From assembly GCA_021018815.1 (NCBI GenBank), contig JAITYX010000012.1, positions 620,001 to 684,000 of the forward strand: a DNA stretch of 64,000 nucleotides, read 5' to 3'. This DNA is from Talinum fruticosum (taxonomy: Eukaryota > Streptophyta > Magnoliopsida > Caryophyllales > Talinaceae). Positions 31,296 through 43,327 of this stretch are shown here, piece by piece (the first letter of the stretch is position 1; every line of letters starts with the position of its first letter). Under the pieces are notes generated by a model. It was not told the DNA's origin. It did no database searches and saw only the letters and a program-made list of their open reading frames with translations. The translations under genes were made by a program, and so were the position numbers.

Positions 31296-33316
31296 TGTGA
31301 ACATCGAAAATGTGTCACTCTTATCTCTTTTATTTTTCGTATTATATTTTGTCAGCCCAGTGATAAAATCCTAGTCCTATTTGCGTATTCGGGTCATGGT
31401 CGGATTTTGGTTGGCGTGACGGAAGCTAGTCAACCACAAAAAAACCTTTTAGTACCAAAAATCAACCTATGTGCTTTGGGTTGGTCCACAAACCCATTTC
31501 TTTCGGTCAATCCAAGCCCGAGTCAACGCTCAAGGTTAGGCTTTAGCCGGCGCTGCACATGAAGCCATACTGCCTGCTAAACACCGTGTTTCGTCTTTAG
31601 CGTTCAACCGAGAGATGGAGCTTAATTTGTCCATACGATGTCACATTGGCCGGTGTCGCACTTCATGGAAAAATGCACCGAAGCGCTTCGTTTTACTCCT
31701 AGCGTCCAACAGAGACAAGTAAGCTAGCTGCACCAAAATGACACTCGTATTTGACTCGCACCTCATTTTAAGGGTATTTTCTCCAAAGCGATGCGTTTTG
31801 CTCTAGAGACCAACTGCAACACGAAGGGCGGTTTGATCGTACAACATCATTTCTTGACCGAAGTTGTGATTCTCGGCTTTGTTTGTGGGATTCTGGTTTA
31901 AGGAGATTTGGATCGATTTTCTTTGATTTTCTTGTCGGTTCACTCGCTGCATTTTGGATGGCTATTTAAGCTGCTCCGTAGGTTATTTTATAACCTACTA
32001 CCTTTACTATAAATAGAGAGCTTGGTCTCTCATTTTATAGATGACCATTTTCCTATGCAAAATTCTCGCTGAAATCTAACTAAGAGGTATTGAATGCTTT
32101 ACATAGTCCGATCTCTTGGTTTCATTTAAGCTAATCCTCATTACAATACTGATATTTGATCACCTAATCTTCATCGTTCCAATCCTCATACATCATTCTA
32201 CCTTTACTAAAATTCACGAAAGCCGCTTTCGGTTCACCACCGTTACGCTTCCAAATCCGGTTTGAGATCAAGATCGGTAAGTGGGACAACCCGAGGGCGT
32301 TTATTACCTTCATGATTCTAATGGTTTATTTAATTATTGCATCTTTATTGATTTCGGTATTGTCGATAAAAGATGTAATCGCTTTCAATTCCTTCCCTGT
32401 CTCTGTAATTTATTTTCATAGCTTTCCTTTGCCGCTTTCTTTACTACTTTTCTTTTATCACTTTCCTATTCGTTTTATTATTTTATTCACATGCCTTGGT
32501 TGATTCAAAATTCCAGTACTCGTATGTTGTGAAATTGTGTGAAACGAGTTTCTTAAACTCACATTTCAAACTACTAAAGGTCATCCGTTAACGGGTGGAA
32601 TAGAAGGGATTATACCTACCTTTCGTACCTTCGTGCCCGAATCTTGATTCTCGATTCTATATCGACGAAGTCAAATTTTAAACCTCTTTAAAGCTTATTC
32701 TTTTCCATACTAAGATTTAAAGAATCTTTTATTAATTTTTGTTAGTTTTTATCTCTCAAAACAGATTGGCAACTCTTATTTTCCTTTTTATTGCTCTTTA
32801 ATCATCTCCTCGATAGTTTTGACTTACAATGGAAAAAATGAAATTTTATTTCCGATAGTTTCAGCCATGGACCGAGACTCGATCACCTCGGTCATGGCTA
32901 ATGGTCGATGCCTGGAGACACGATCTTGTGCTGGCTCTTGCTCGGGCCGGACGGTCATCGGGTAAGGCTTTGGTCCAAGTTGGTGTTTTACACTATTTTG
33001 GCCCAAAAGCCTTGCGGCAAAAATAATCCTATTTTGGTTTGTTATTTCCTTAAGTTGTGAAATAATATCTCGAGGCATCTAAAAATAATTTGTAAAATAA
33101 ATTATTGATAAAATCGCCAATCACCTTGCTTGAAACTATTCCAAATTAAATTACGAAAATCGCAAATCTCAATAAGAGGTAGATCCCAATTTTCGAATAA
33201 ATTTTCAAAACCATCTTTAAGAAAAAGAATATTCAAAAAGAGACCCAACATTCGTGGGGATGCTTCGGTCTTCGGTCGGTTCCTTCTACGAGGGGACGAG
33301 GCTGATGGTTTCTATA
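31296..33316 (+). repeat. Tat LTR A (2021 bp), 3' LTR
   Basis: It begins TGTGAACATCGAAAATGTG and ends GGTTTCTATA. A TATA box CTATAAATAG sits at 32008-32017. It matches LTR pieces at 10587-11519, 13289-13814, 35430-36408 (reverse), 36409-37490 and 18740-22515 (reverse). It abuts another Tat's DUF7745-like gene; the next five bases CCCAC (33317-33321) continue that gene and are the expected target duplicate. Confidence 0.82.
32008..32017 (+). promoter_or_regulatory. Tat LTR TATA box
   Basis: CTATAAATAG in LTR A, 712 bp after its start. It is a good candidate for the LTR core promoter of this family; the start site is inferred, not shown. Confidence 0.5.
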
Positions 33317-33620
33317 CCCACTAGTATGAAGCCACCTACTATGCACATGATAATAGCCCGACGCCTCTTAATAAGAGAAGAACTTGAACTATACATAGGG
33401 CGGAAGTGTGGCATAAGATTCGCTAAATTCACTCATCTCCGTTTAGAATCCACCTTAGATTCTTGTTATTCGAGCCTAGTAGGTGCTTACGGGCTCCTGC
33501 CATATTAGTGGATGGCGTAGGAATCACGGGACTAGTTCAACGATGATGATTATCTAGAATAGCATCGAACTCTTCGGGGAGAGGACACATGTCCCCAAAC
33601 CTGAATTCATGATGCTAGGA
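33317..33620 (-). pseudogene. DUF7745-like antisense gene, copy 2, fragment
   Basis: Words across frames: CPLPEEFDAIL, LMPHFRPMYSS, then IKRRRAIIMCIVGGFILVG. They parallel copy 3 (MLHIRPMHSS, IQRHQAIIMCPIGGFLLVG). It is truncated on its C-terminal side exactly where LTR A ends, so LTR A was inserted inside this gene of an older Tat element. Confidence 0.6.
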
Positions 33621-34282
33621 TCCCGGAAGGACACTGCGAGTCCTTAATAGTGACCGAGTGAATCCTATCTTGTTTAACATTAAATAAGGTGTTCAGCCCA
33701 TAATTTGACAACCCTAGTTTATTAACATCACTCATATCGTGCATCTAGCGGATTAGTTCGACAATGAAATTAATTTTTGGAAGTAGAAGTGAGAAGATGC
33801 AAGTTGTTTGGGTTCTACTTTCGGGAAGTTCTAAATCGGTTTACGTAAGTATGTTTTCGGAATCCTGTCGTAGTCTCCCTTTTATAGCAAATTTCCAGGT
33901 GTCTCTCCGTACATCGTGCAGCCCAAGCCTAAGCTAGGCTCTTAACCGGCGTTGTTTTAGCCGATCGGTTCACTAACCCTTTTCGGTTCAAGTGTCTCTT
34001 GTAGTGGGCTAGTTTTGGTCTACGCCCATTTTTGTTTACGATTTGCGGCCCATTTACTTAGGACCATGCAACTTATCATTTCCTGTTTTCATTTTTATTA
34101 TGTTCTTTTGGGGGAATGAGGGCTATGCGCACTTTTTTGAATTTGTCTTTGAAATTTTTTCACATTATATAAATAATGCAAGCATTTAGATCGAATTTTT
34201 GCATTCATCTCATTGCAAAGAATCTAATAATGGTCCAAAAATGCATTAATATTGAATTACAAAGCACCCTACAAGTGGTTAT

Positions 34283-35429
34283 TCAATCTTCTTCATCGTC
34301 ATCGCTATCAACATCGGCAAAGATGTAATTGCCTATATCCTCCACAATAGACATTGAAGCTTGCTTATATTCCACTTGCATGTGAAGAGCTAGCCCTACA
34401 GTCCAGTAGTTGGTTGTGATGTCTCATAATAAGGCCTACTATAGGACACCCGACGAAAATCATATAGGTTGCCATATGGGTCAAGAGGTTGCAACGGGAT
34501 GACATCCATATCGATCGTAGAAGAGCTAAGCTCATCATCAAAGGAACTAGGCTTAGGTTCAAAAGCACTCCATCCATGAGAACGCCGAGGAGAACACCAT
34601 GAAGTGCAGCTCTAGCGAGTGCTATAAGATGGCATTTGTGTTTGGCTTGTAGTGTGAGCATGCGTCCCAAAACTACCAAAGAAACCTACGAAGGAGGGGA
34701 CCGCAAACGACCATCCTAGAAGAGTGAAAGAGTGATTAGCACATAAACTAAGAACTCATAAGTTAGCACCTAACTAAAGAGGATTATCCGAAATGATCGG
34801 AATGTACTCCTAGAGAAGAAATCTTTTATGACTTGGAGGGCGGAATGTAATCGAATGGATATGGTCCAAGATTGCTGCCGGTCATATTGGAATTTTATCA
34901 TGTTAGAAAAACACTTCTTTTAGCACACAACTAAAAGCAAAACGAGCATAATACTTTTACTTGCTTTTCGGTTCTTAGGGAATGGGTGACCCACGCTTGT
35001 CGACTCGGAAAGTTCGGGAATAATGACAATCCATAGGGGATGTCCGAGCCGAGACATATCAACCTCGAGACTCAAAATGTGGTTGTCTCTCAAAAGAATC
35101 TACATCTACATGAGATTAATTTCCATAGTAGAAATATAATTAAACAAGCGAGCAAAATAAAGCTTACTATATGTAATCGAATGGATATGGTCCAAGGTTG
35201 CTTGCTGGTCATATTGGAATTTTAACATGTTAGAAAAACATTTCTTTTAGCACACCACTAAAAGGAAACGGAGCATAATACTTTTACTTCTTTTCGGTTC
35301 TTAGGGAATGGGTGACCCACGCGTGTCGACTCGGAAAGTTCGGGAATAATGACAATCCGTAGGGGCTATCCGAGCCGAGACATATCAACCTCGAGACTCA
35401 AAATGTGGTTGTCTCCCAAAAGAATCTAC
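34283..35429 (-). pseudogene. PMD gene C-terminal part, copy 2, with internal tandem duplication
   Basis: The minus strand ends IFADVDSDDDEED with stop at 34283-34285. It holds LQPLDPYGNLYDFR and YYETSQ, matching the C-terminal parts of copies 1 and 3. Upstream, 34853-35104 and 35174-35428 are two nearly identical copies (GTAATCGAATGGATATGG.., GGTGACCCACGC.TGTCG) at a spacing of 321 bp. The PMD core itself is absent because sequence past 35429 is a reversed Tat LTR. Several stops are present. Confidence 0.6.
34853..35428. repeat. 321-bp spaced tandem duplication inside PMD copy 2
   Basis: Units 34853-35104 and 35174-35428 share long identical runs (TCGACTCGGAAAGTTCGGGA, CGAGCCGAGACATATCAACC, CTCAAAATGTGGTTGTCTC). 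The intervening 69 bp is not repeated in the same form after the second unit. Confidence 0.88.
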
Positions 35430-36408
35430 CATCACCACCAAATTCACCGTCGGCTTATCCTACACTCGCCTCTTCCAAACAACTTTTCCTTCTCCTATTG
35501 CACACTTACACCCCGTAACGACGTCGTTTTTCTCTTCCCCAGCCGCCACTTATCACCGTCGTCCGATTTAATGGTGATAACTCAGCCGGAGGACTACTCT
35601 CACTCCTAACCTCCGATATGTCGACGAATTTAGAAGCCCGACAACTCGGGAAGCCTTGGAACCACCCTCCATAGTTATTGTCGTGGTGAAATGAAGTAGT
35701 GTGAAACTTAGTGACTCAATTGCTATAAGAGTTTAAAGAGAGATCGGAAAAGTTAAGGAATGGGGTTGGGATAAATGAAGGTAGGAGTTGCAAAAATCGG
35801 GCCAAAATTAAAGTGATTAAACCGGATAGAACCGGATAGAACTAAGGTAGGAGGTGCTGGCCACCCGGTGTTGCTCTAGGGTTTCGTGCGTCTTCGATGC
35901 TTGTAACAGGAATCATGTGCAAAACGTGGCATTTCGAGTGAAATAACTTGGTAGGGGACAATGACAACACAACGACGTTCTAGAGATTTGAGCTCCGTGT
36001 CTCGGGCGGATTGTCTAGGAGCAATGTGCAGCGTTTTGATGTTAGTGATCATGACATATGGCATCGAACGTTGTTTTAGTGTCTTCAGGTCCATGTCTGG
36101 TTTAGACAAAGGCGAAACACGGAATTTTAAGCTTGGAATTTCCTGGTACGCGGCCTTGGACTCCGTTGACTATGGAGGTTTAACCCATGCTTGGACTGTC
36201 CGGAAAAAAGTGATTTTTGGACTGACCTAATGCAAAAAGGCTTTTTATTTGGTGCTAAGGGTTCTTTTTGGTTTACTACCTTCGTCACACCAATCAAATA
36301 TAATCCGTGATCTAGACCCTCAAACAGGACTCGGGATTTCATCATCGGGCCGACAATATTGAATATAAAAATAAAAGAGATACGGGCGACACGTTTTAGG
36401 TGTCTACA
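35430..36408 (-). repeat. Tat LTR 5' half, reverse orientation
   Basis: The right end ACGTTTTAGGTGTCTACA is the reverse of an LTR start (TGTAGACACCTAAAACGTG). The stretch parallels 21950-22515 (GAGCTCCGTGTCTCGG, TTGACTATGGAGGTTTAACC). About 1 kb of the 2-kb LTR is present. It is joined on the left to PMD copy 2. Confidence 0.75.
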
Positions 36409-37490
36409 ATCCCTTAACCTTCATCATTTACTTAACTCAAATTCACAAAAAAGCCGCTTTTAGTTAACCACCGTCTCGCTTCCGGATCCGGTTTGAGATT
36501 AAGATCATCGGGTGGGACAAGCCGAGGGCATTCATTACCTTTGCTGTTTAACCGTTTATTAATTATTGCATCTTTATTGCTTTTGGTATTGTGGATACAA
36601 AAATGTAATCACTTTTAATTCCTCCCGCCCACTTGTAATTTATTTTATCGCTTTCTTTACTACATTTCTTTTATTACTTTCTTATTTTTTATTGCTTTAT
36701 TGGCATGCCTTGGTTGATATAAATTTCTATTTCGTATGTTGTATGCTTGTTCGAAACACGTTTCCTAAACTCACATCTCAAAACTAGTAAAGGTCATCTA
36801 TTGATGGGCGGAATGGAAGGGCTTATCCCTATGTTCCATACCTTCACCCCGAATCTAGATTCTCGGTTCGTGACCGATGGAGTAAAATTTTAAAACTCTT
36901 TCGAGATTAGTCTTTTCCATACTAAGATCGAAAGAGTCTTTCATTTATTTTTGTTGGTTTTTATCCCTCAAAATTGTCCGACGACTCATATTTTGCTTTT
37001 TATTTTTCTTTAATTTGTTCAACGACATTTTTGACTTAAAATGGCAAAAATGAAATTTTATTTCGATAGTTTTAGCCATCGACCGAGACTTATCACCTCG
37101 GTCATGGCTCATGGTCGGCGTCGGCAACCGTGCAGGTGCTGGCTCTTGGCGGCGCCGGATGGTCACCGGACAAGGCTTTGGTCCAAGCCGGTGTTTTTAC
37201 ACCGTTTTGGTCCAAAACCCTTATGGTAGAAATAAATCTATTTTGTTTTGTTGTTTTCTTAATTTGTGAAATAATATCCCGAGGCCTCTAAAAATAATTT
37301 CTAACATAAATTATTAATAAAATCGCCAATCTCCTTTGCTTAGACTATTTCAAATTAAACTTTTAAAAATCAAAAATCTTAATAAGAGGTATATTCCCAT
37401 TTCTAATAGACGTTGAAAACCATTTCAAAAAATCATCTTTAAGAAAGAGACCCGACATTCATGGGGAAGCTTCGGCCCCTCTCCCAAGTC
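36409..37490 (+). repeat. Tat LTR B, 3' half, plus orientation
   Basis: Collinear with LTR A from about 32190 to the end (shared AAAGCCGCTTT, CCGGATCCGGTTTGAGAT, GAGGCCTCTAAAAATAATTT). It lacks the first 890 bp or so and has no visible primer site at its end. It runs into a protease-region fragment. It faces the reversed LTR piece at 36408 head to head. Confidence 0.75.
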
Positions 37491-37729
37491 CGGGACAGAC
37501 GGGGATGGCGGTTCTTCCAATAGGCAGACCCTAATTGATGTACTTAGCAAAATTGAGGTCTCTCCGGAAACTATGCCTCAGCAGGTGGTGGGATTAGTCA
37601 ATAATGGGGATGGAACCATCGCGTTTGATAAGAAAAACGTACTCGAAGAAGGCTTTAAAGGCAACAATGCCCTTTACTTAGTTGTAACTTGCATTAACAA
37701 GTTTATCCCTCTAACCTTAGTAGAATTTG
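37491..37729 (+). pseudogene. Tat gag C-terminus/protease fragment
   Basis: One open frame: NRQTLIDVLSKIEVSPET, VGLVNNGDGTIAFDKKNVL and NNALYLVVTCINKFIPLTLVEF. The last words precede the protease active site (..LVDNGS..) in Tat/Athila elements. The frame is cut at 37730 by the Tekay-type LTR, just before the catalytic Asp would appear. The downstream part resumes at 47646. The primer site and most of gag are missing between the LTR and this fragment. Confidence 0.65.
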
Positions 37730-39307
37730 TGTAACACCCCGAACCCCACCCTAAGAGTATTACATCGCCGGGATTTCCCGAGAGGAACACTTAAGGCAAT
37801 TTAAAGTGTCGGTTTAGCTTTCTAATTCTAACTTAAAGATAATAGAGGTGATTTTCCATTTCAATTTCGAATTTTCTAAAAATTTCGGCAAAGTTTCGTT
37901 TGTAACATGGCCATAAAAAATCCTACATAAAAAAACACACACACACAATATAACTCAACGAGCCACAAGCTCGGAGTCAACAATTCAATGGCCACATGTC
38001 GTAGTCCAACCAATATACATTAAAACATAAATAAAACTAAATGGTTCATGACACAGACTAATACAACTATATTAATTTCGTAACAAGCTACAACAACTAG
38101 AAATATATGGAATGCACGTTAGGAAACTTGAGTCACTCGGAATTGTCATCGAGCAAATAGCAAACGAGTACACAGGAGTCTAGAATATGCTAAAGTACGA
38201 GACACACCACCCGAAAGAGTACCCGAAACTTAGGAGGGAAGAGAAATGGGGTGAGCAACCATGAGCTCGGTGGAGCAATCCTATCCCAAAAGCACAATAT
38301 TTGTACTTTATTCACTTATGACAAACCACACTTGTAATTTTCATTCCATAATTCTAAACTGCCTTTTAAACACACCATGTTCTCCACATATCGAGTCAAG
38401 TAACTACTCTCACATCTCCGAACTATCTAACTAAATGAATCAAATCAAATCAACAAGGTAAAACTATAGTACACAAGTTCAAGCAGTTTAACACAGAAAT
38501 CACGTTTCCACATTTTCTCAAACAAGGTCTTATACTTGTCAACAATCACTCGAAACCTCGAGTCGCTTTCGAGGAAAATCTCCTGTAGCTTCTTATGATA
38601 GCATTTCAACCCTTTAAAACAAAGTTTCAAAATCATTAACAAAGTTTCCCTCTCACCGTTCCCACTCGTTCCTCTATTGTGGTTAAAGTCTCTTGCCTTC
38701 TCTTATTTCTGCTCCCTCTCATTCCGGTTTTGCTTCTGGTTCTTGCACTTTTTTGTTTCGCCGATCCTCTTCCCTTGTCGCCATCTCTCTTCCCCGTTCC
38801 ACTTCTTGGTGACCTCTCCGACTTTCGGTTCTTCTCTCGTCTACTTCTCTCACTCGCCCTTGCTTTTATTCTCTATGTTCTTCCTCTTCCTTTCTACCCT
38901 GTCGCCCGAGCCTCCTCCCTCTTTTCACTCGCTTCTAATTCCCCTCTTAGCTTTTCTCTCTCGTTACCGAATGATGGGGTTAGTGTCCTCTTGCTATTGG
39001 ACCCCCAAGTATCCTTTTCTAATCATAATAAGATAAGTATAATCCAATTTCTGATTTAATAAGTTAAGAGATTGGATTTTAGTTGAATTTACCACGCCCA
39101 TTAATATAAGTCAAACTCGAGTCCAAATTCGTAAATTGATAATTTTTCTTTATCTATTTTGTTCAACAATAATATACACAGAAAAATATAAAGTACTCAA
39201 ATACAATCATGTGTTTAAGGTATTTAATTAATATATTTTTTGTACCGACCTACTTTAATTAATTAACGCTATTTAATTAATTTAACTTATAATTACGGGC
39301 ATTACAT
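37730..39307 (-). repeat. Tekay-type 3' LTR (1578 bp), internally deleted
   Basis: On the minus strand it begins TGTAATGCCCGTAATTATAAG and ends GGGGTTCGGGGTGTTACA (inverted ends TGTAA/TTACA). Compared with the LTR at 45215-47645 it lacks about 1.46 kb at about 38640. The CT-rich stretch 38640-39000 gives Leu/Phe-rich frames in two phases, which are not genes. Confidence 0.72.
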
Positions 39308-39714
39308 TTCTTTCCTCCTTAAAGGAATTTTGTCCACGAAATTCGTAATGAGTAGGTAGCCTCTAGAATAAGTAAAGTATAAACGCAAATACAAAAACTA
39401 CACTAATATACTTAATATGGAATAAAACTCAATTAGACAATGATTTTCAATCATGATTACTTGGAAGTCCTACGGAAGTTCTCTATATATTAGTAAAATT
39501 TTGTTTTCCAAATCTAGCATTTAAGGTATCATTCAAGTAGCTTTTTAGGCTTCTTTAGAAACAAAACACAAATACAATCTAATGGAATATGAACTGTAAT
39601 TATTTCAATGTCAACAAAAGTAAGTTCCGAAAGTATTAAAACAAGTTAATAGGTTCCAGACTTCTTCTCTACCATCATTTTCGTGTGTCTCGCTCACTCA
39701 ATTATGAGGCCCGA
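39308..39714 (-). other. Tekay-type internal 3' tail with polypurine tract
   Basis: The minus strand shows GGAGGAAAGAAA directly before the LTR, preceded by the pol-end signature. The rest is non-coding. It is cut by the Athila-like LTR at 39715; CCCGA (39710-39714) is the expected target duplicate but its partner is lost. Confidence 0.6.
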
Positions 39715-41570
39715 TGTTAAGTTGTAAATTATGCATATATTTAGTTATTGCTTAATTTATATTATATAGTTTATTTTATTTAAATTATTCTATTTTGTTT
39801 ATTTTTAGGTAATTATCGAATAAAGTGGGGAAGAGAAGAAAAGGCGTTAAAAGTGGATTTTTAACTATCGACAAGCATTCAAGAAAAGATACGAAGTCGG
39901 TCAAAAAAATAATAAGACGTCAAAAAATATTTATTTTATGATATTTTATTTTATGAAATCTTATTTTGAAGAGGAGAGTTGATCATCATCATAACGGGAA
40001 ACATTATTGTGGTATTATTATTATTATTGTAATTTTTATTTTAAGATTTTATTTTTATTGTTAGATAATATTAAAGATGTTATTTTTATTTTGTTTGCGT
40101 GTCCTAAATTATATTATGTGTGAGTAGTTTTTATATGTAGTATAATCTACTTGAAACCATGTTAAATTATTTATTTTAAAATAAAATTATAATCTTTATT
40201 GTCTTTTTGATTTTGTCCATGATTTTATGATAATTTGTTCTTAACGTTTATGATTTTATGTCTAATTAATTAGAGTGCATGCTAATTAGTTCTATATAAA
40301 TTCATATGATAGTTTAAATGGTTTATGTACGTAATCGCTTGATCTTTTAGACATATGTATCACCCTAATTAATCATGGATGACTCATACCCATCTCTTTT
40401 AATTAGGAAATTATCATAGATTCTTTTTAAATCAATTTGTTAGTAGATTGGTTACTAGGTGCTAAATGATGCTTTTCTAATACTTAATACTCTAATTTGA
40501 TTAAATTGTAGTGCTGGTGTTAGGGTTATCATAATTAGTAGAGTTTATATTAGGGTTAGGCCTTAGTAAACTAATAACTAAGAAGAAACGGGAAGATAAG
40601 CTAGTGGTTGTCTTCTACAATTTAGCTCATGGGTAGATCAATTTGTGTGTTAATGATAAATGTTAATTTTCATGGTGAATATAGATTATACTAAGTGTTT
40701 TTTTTAAAAATTTGATATCCTTGATAATTTTTATTTGCTTTTTAATTATTTCCTTTAGTTTGTCAATTTTTATTTATAAATTTAAAGTCCTTTATTATTA
40801 ATTCTGTTATCTCCCCATCCTAAATATCAGTGTTTAAGGTTAGTTTCAGGAATTGTATTTTAATTTACTTTTGAGTCTTTATATATTTTAATTTTTAGAT
40901 TATTTTACTTGTCAATTTTCGTTGTTTTTTATTGAATCCGTTAGAAATTAATTTAAAAATAGTTTTTTAATTATATTTCATGGTTTATCTATTTTTAGAA
41001 TTTAGATAAAGTCCTAATTTATAATGATTAAATTTTAGAATTTTTGGAACTGATTTGATAATATTTCGATTTAATTCTTGGATTTAATTATTGTAGGTTT
41101 TTAGATAAATAAATTTGTATTTTCGCTTTTAAATTTTAACTTTATATTTTTAAAGTTTTTAGGTCTATAAAATTAGTGTTAACATTCTAGATAGTTATAA
41201 TATTCATTTTCGTAATTAATTTAGTGTAAAATTTTACTTGTTTAATTTTCTGTTTAAGAATTTGTTTATTTTTTGCCTTAGATTTCTGTTTTAATTATTA
41301 CAGAAAATATCAAAAAACTATTTCTAGTTATTATGATTTTTATCTTTTGTCAAAATTATTCATTTAGTTAGATATTTTTATATGATTTTTAGTTATTAAT
41401 TTTCTAATTTATATTTTCTATTTTGTTTTGAAAAGTAGTAAATTTAATTAAACTTAAGTTTATATATTATTATATCTTTCATCGTGAATTTGATCCCTAC
41501 TTCCCTATGCTATATTATTTATTATAAGCCTAAGTAGTGGTTTAATTTATACCTGTATGACAAGCTAACA
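39715..41570 (+). repeat. Athila-like left LTR (1856 bp)
   Basis: It begins TGTTAAGTTGTAAATTATGC and ends GACAAGCTAACA (inverted ends TGTTA/TAACA), directly before a tRNA-Asp-type primer site. The start is repeated at 44758. The 3' 1.5 kb is repeated in reverse at 13815-15380. It is extremely AT-rich (40020-41520). Confidence 0.82.
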
Positions 41571-41575
41571 AATTT

Positions 41576-41593
41576 TGGGGCCGTTGCCGGGAA
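41576..41593 (+). other. Athila-like primer binding site (tRNA-Asp type)
   Basis: TGGGGCCGTTGCCGGGAA is one or two changes away from TGGCGCCGTTGCCGGGGA, complementary to the 3' end of tRNA-Asp and typical of Athila elements. Confidence 0.78.
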
Positions 41594-41785
41594 AGAAAGT
41601 AATAATTGTTAGTTTTTATTTAATTTAGATTTACTACTTTTATTAGTTCATTGTGACTTTAATAGTTTTCTTTCGTAGTTGTTTTTTTGTGTTTTTTTTA
41701 TATTTTGACAAGGAGCTTACATTTGACGAAATTGAAAGCCAAGTAAGTGTTTTTATTCTGTTTCGTAAGTTATGAAATTCTTGAG

Positions 41786-43327
41786 ATGACTACTTTACGT
41801 GAAGTTGCTTGCATCTAACTTGGATACACAACTTACGCCTATTTCATATCCTGCATGGGACCGACCACTGAAATTAAACTCTAGATTTTTAAATTTGTTA
41901 CCTAAATTTCATGGATTGCCTGGTGAGAACCCATATCGTCATATCAATGAGTTTATTATTACATGTTCCACCATACAACTTGAGGGAATCACCGAAGACC
42001 AAATTAAGTTGAGAGCCTTTCCCTTTTCACTTCAGGATAAAGCTAAATATTGGTTCTATTACTTACCCCTGCAACATTCACTACATGGAGCCAAGTTCAT
42101 AAAGCATTTTTAGAGAAATTTTTTACGCATCTAGGATTGGGTCTATTAGAAAAGAAATTTGTGGCATTAAATAGATGACTAGGGAAACTTTTTATGAATA
42201 TTGGGAACGTTTTAATAAATTATGTGCTAGTTATCCCCAATATTAAATTTCTAAGCATTTATTGATTCAATAATTTTATGAAGGTTTATTTCCATTAGAT
42301 AGAAATATGGTAAATGTTGCCAGTGGAGGGGCCTTTTTAATAAGTCTTCCGCTCAAGTTAGAGAATTATTTAATATTATAGCCCAAAATACTCAACAATT
42401 TGGAGCTGGAGATACCTGATTTAGGAGAGTTAATGAGTTCAATTTGGATTCATCTGTAAAGACCCAATTGTTCCAAATTACTGATATGCTTGAACAAATT
42501 GGTCGAGTAGAGGAGAAACAATAGTTTGTAGTATTTGCTATTTAGAGGGTTATGGTGCTGATTGATGCCCTATACAACGAAGGGGGCATGTCAATGCTAT
42601 TTTTTTCCAACCAAGGTCAAATGAAGTATGACCCATTCTCCAACACTTATAAAGAATGGAGTAATTACTCTAACCTTAGGTATGGATTTGAAGAAAAACC
42701 TCAAGTATTTGATCAATCTATTACTCAAGAGAAAACTAATGATCTTTTAGAGCAAGTTATTAAAAACATAGATGATTAGAAAAAGAGACTGACCTTAGGT
42801 TCCAAAGCTTAGAGATGACCATTAAGCGGGTTCAAGAGAGACAAATTACCAATGATACCATAATTAGTAACCTGCAAACCCAAATTCAATCTCAACCTTT
42901 CCGGGATCCAAAACAAAATGTGAGTGTCATAACTCTTAATAGTGAGAAAGTGTTAGAGGAACCTAGGAAAAACATAGAGGTAGAGCCAAAATTAGAGGTT
43001 AAGGAATTTGAACCTGACCAAAACAAAGATAACGCCTCTAATGCTAAGGAAATAGGTAATAAGAAAGATCTTTACAAGCCTATCCTACCTTTTCCTAATA
43101 GATTGATAAGAACAACTCCTAAGATAGACGAGGCAATTGAAGATATCATAAAAAATCTAGGAAGGCGAGAAACAAACATTCCTCGTTTAGATACCATGAA
43201 ATGGGAACCTTGTTATACTAATTTCCATAAAGATCTATTCATGAACAAATTAAAATTGAAAAATAACAAAAATATAAGTGTGGGGGAGAATACATCTGCT
43301 TGTTTTCCAAAACAAATTTCTCGCTAA
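41786..43327 (+). pseudogene. gag: Athila-like Gag, decayed
   Basis: Gag would form the particle shell and bind RNA. Start MTTLREVA at 41786, then after a frameshift PISYPAWDRPLKLNSRFLNLLPKFHGLPGENPYRHINEF, given here in pieces: LLPKFHGLPGENPYRHINEF, TCSTIQLEGITEDQIKLRAF and PFSLQDKAKYWFYYLP, the Retrotrans_gag core. Further on, KFVALNR-like and YWERFNKLC words lie in other frames near 42160-42230. A C-terminal part at 42815-43327 is rich in Lys, Glu and Asn (VITLNSEKVLEEP, then a KPILPFPNRL motif like the Athila pre-protease linker). Stops at 42114, 42523, 42778 and 43327; no zinc knuckle seen. Confidence 0.75.

Larger units (their letters stand above)
26861..33316 (+). mobile_element. Tat element 3' part with two antisense genes and complete 3' LTR
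   Basis: On the plus strand the element's 3' region holds two genes read backwards (minus strand: PMD gene 30504-28008, DUF7745-like about 27300-26880), then a 3' untranslated stretch (30510-31283) with CCAAGCTTCAGG-type words, a polypurine tract (TTGGGGGCTAAC, 31284-31295) and the LTR 31296-33316. The pol part is missing on the left. The same antisense order occurs next to Tat pol at 47646-55412, which is what ties these genes to the element. Confidence 0.72.

Noticed and set aside
38677..39059. Leu/Phe/Ser-rich frames resembling membrane proteins
   Set aside because: Two phases give the same hydrophobic look because the DNA is CT-rich; the stretch is inside an LTR and repeats at 47009-47362.
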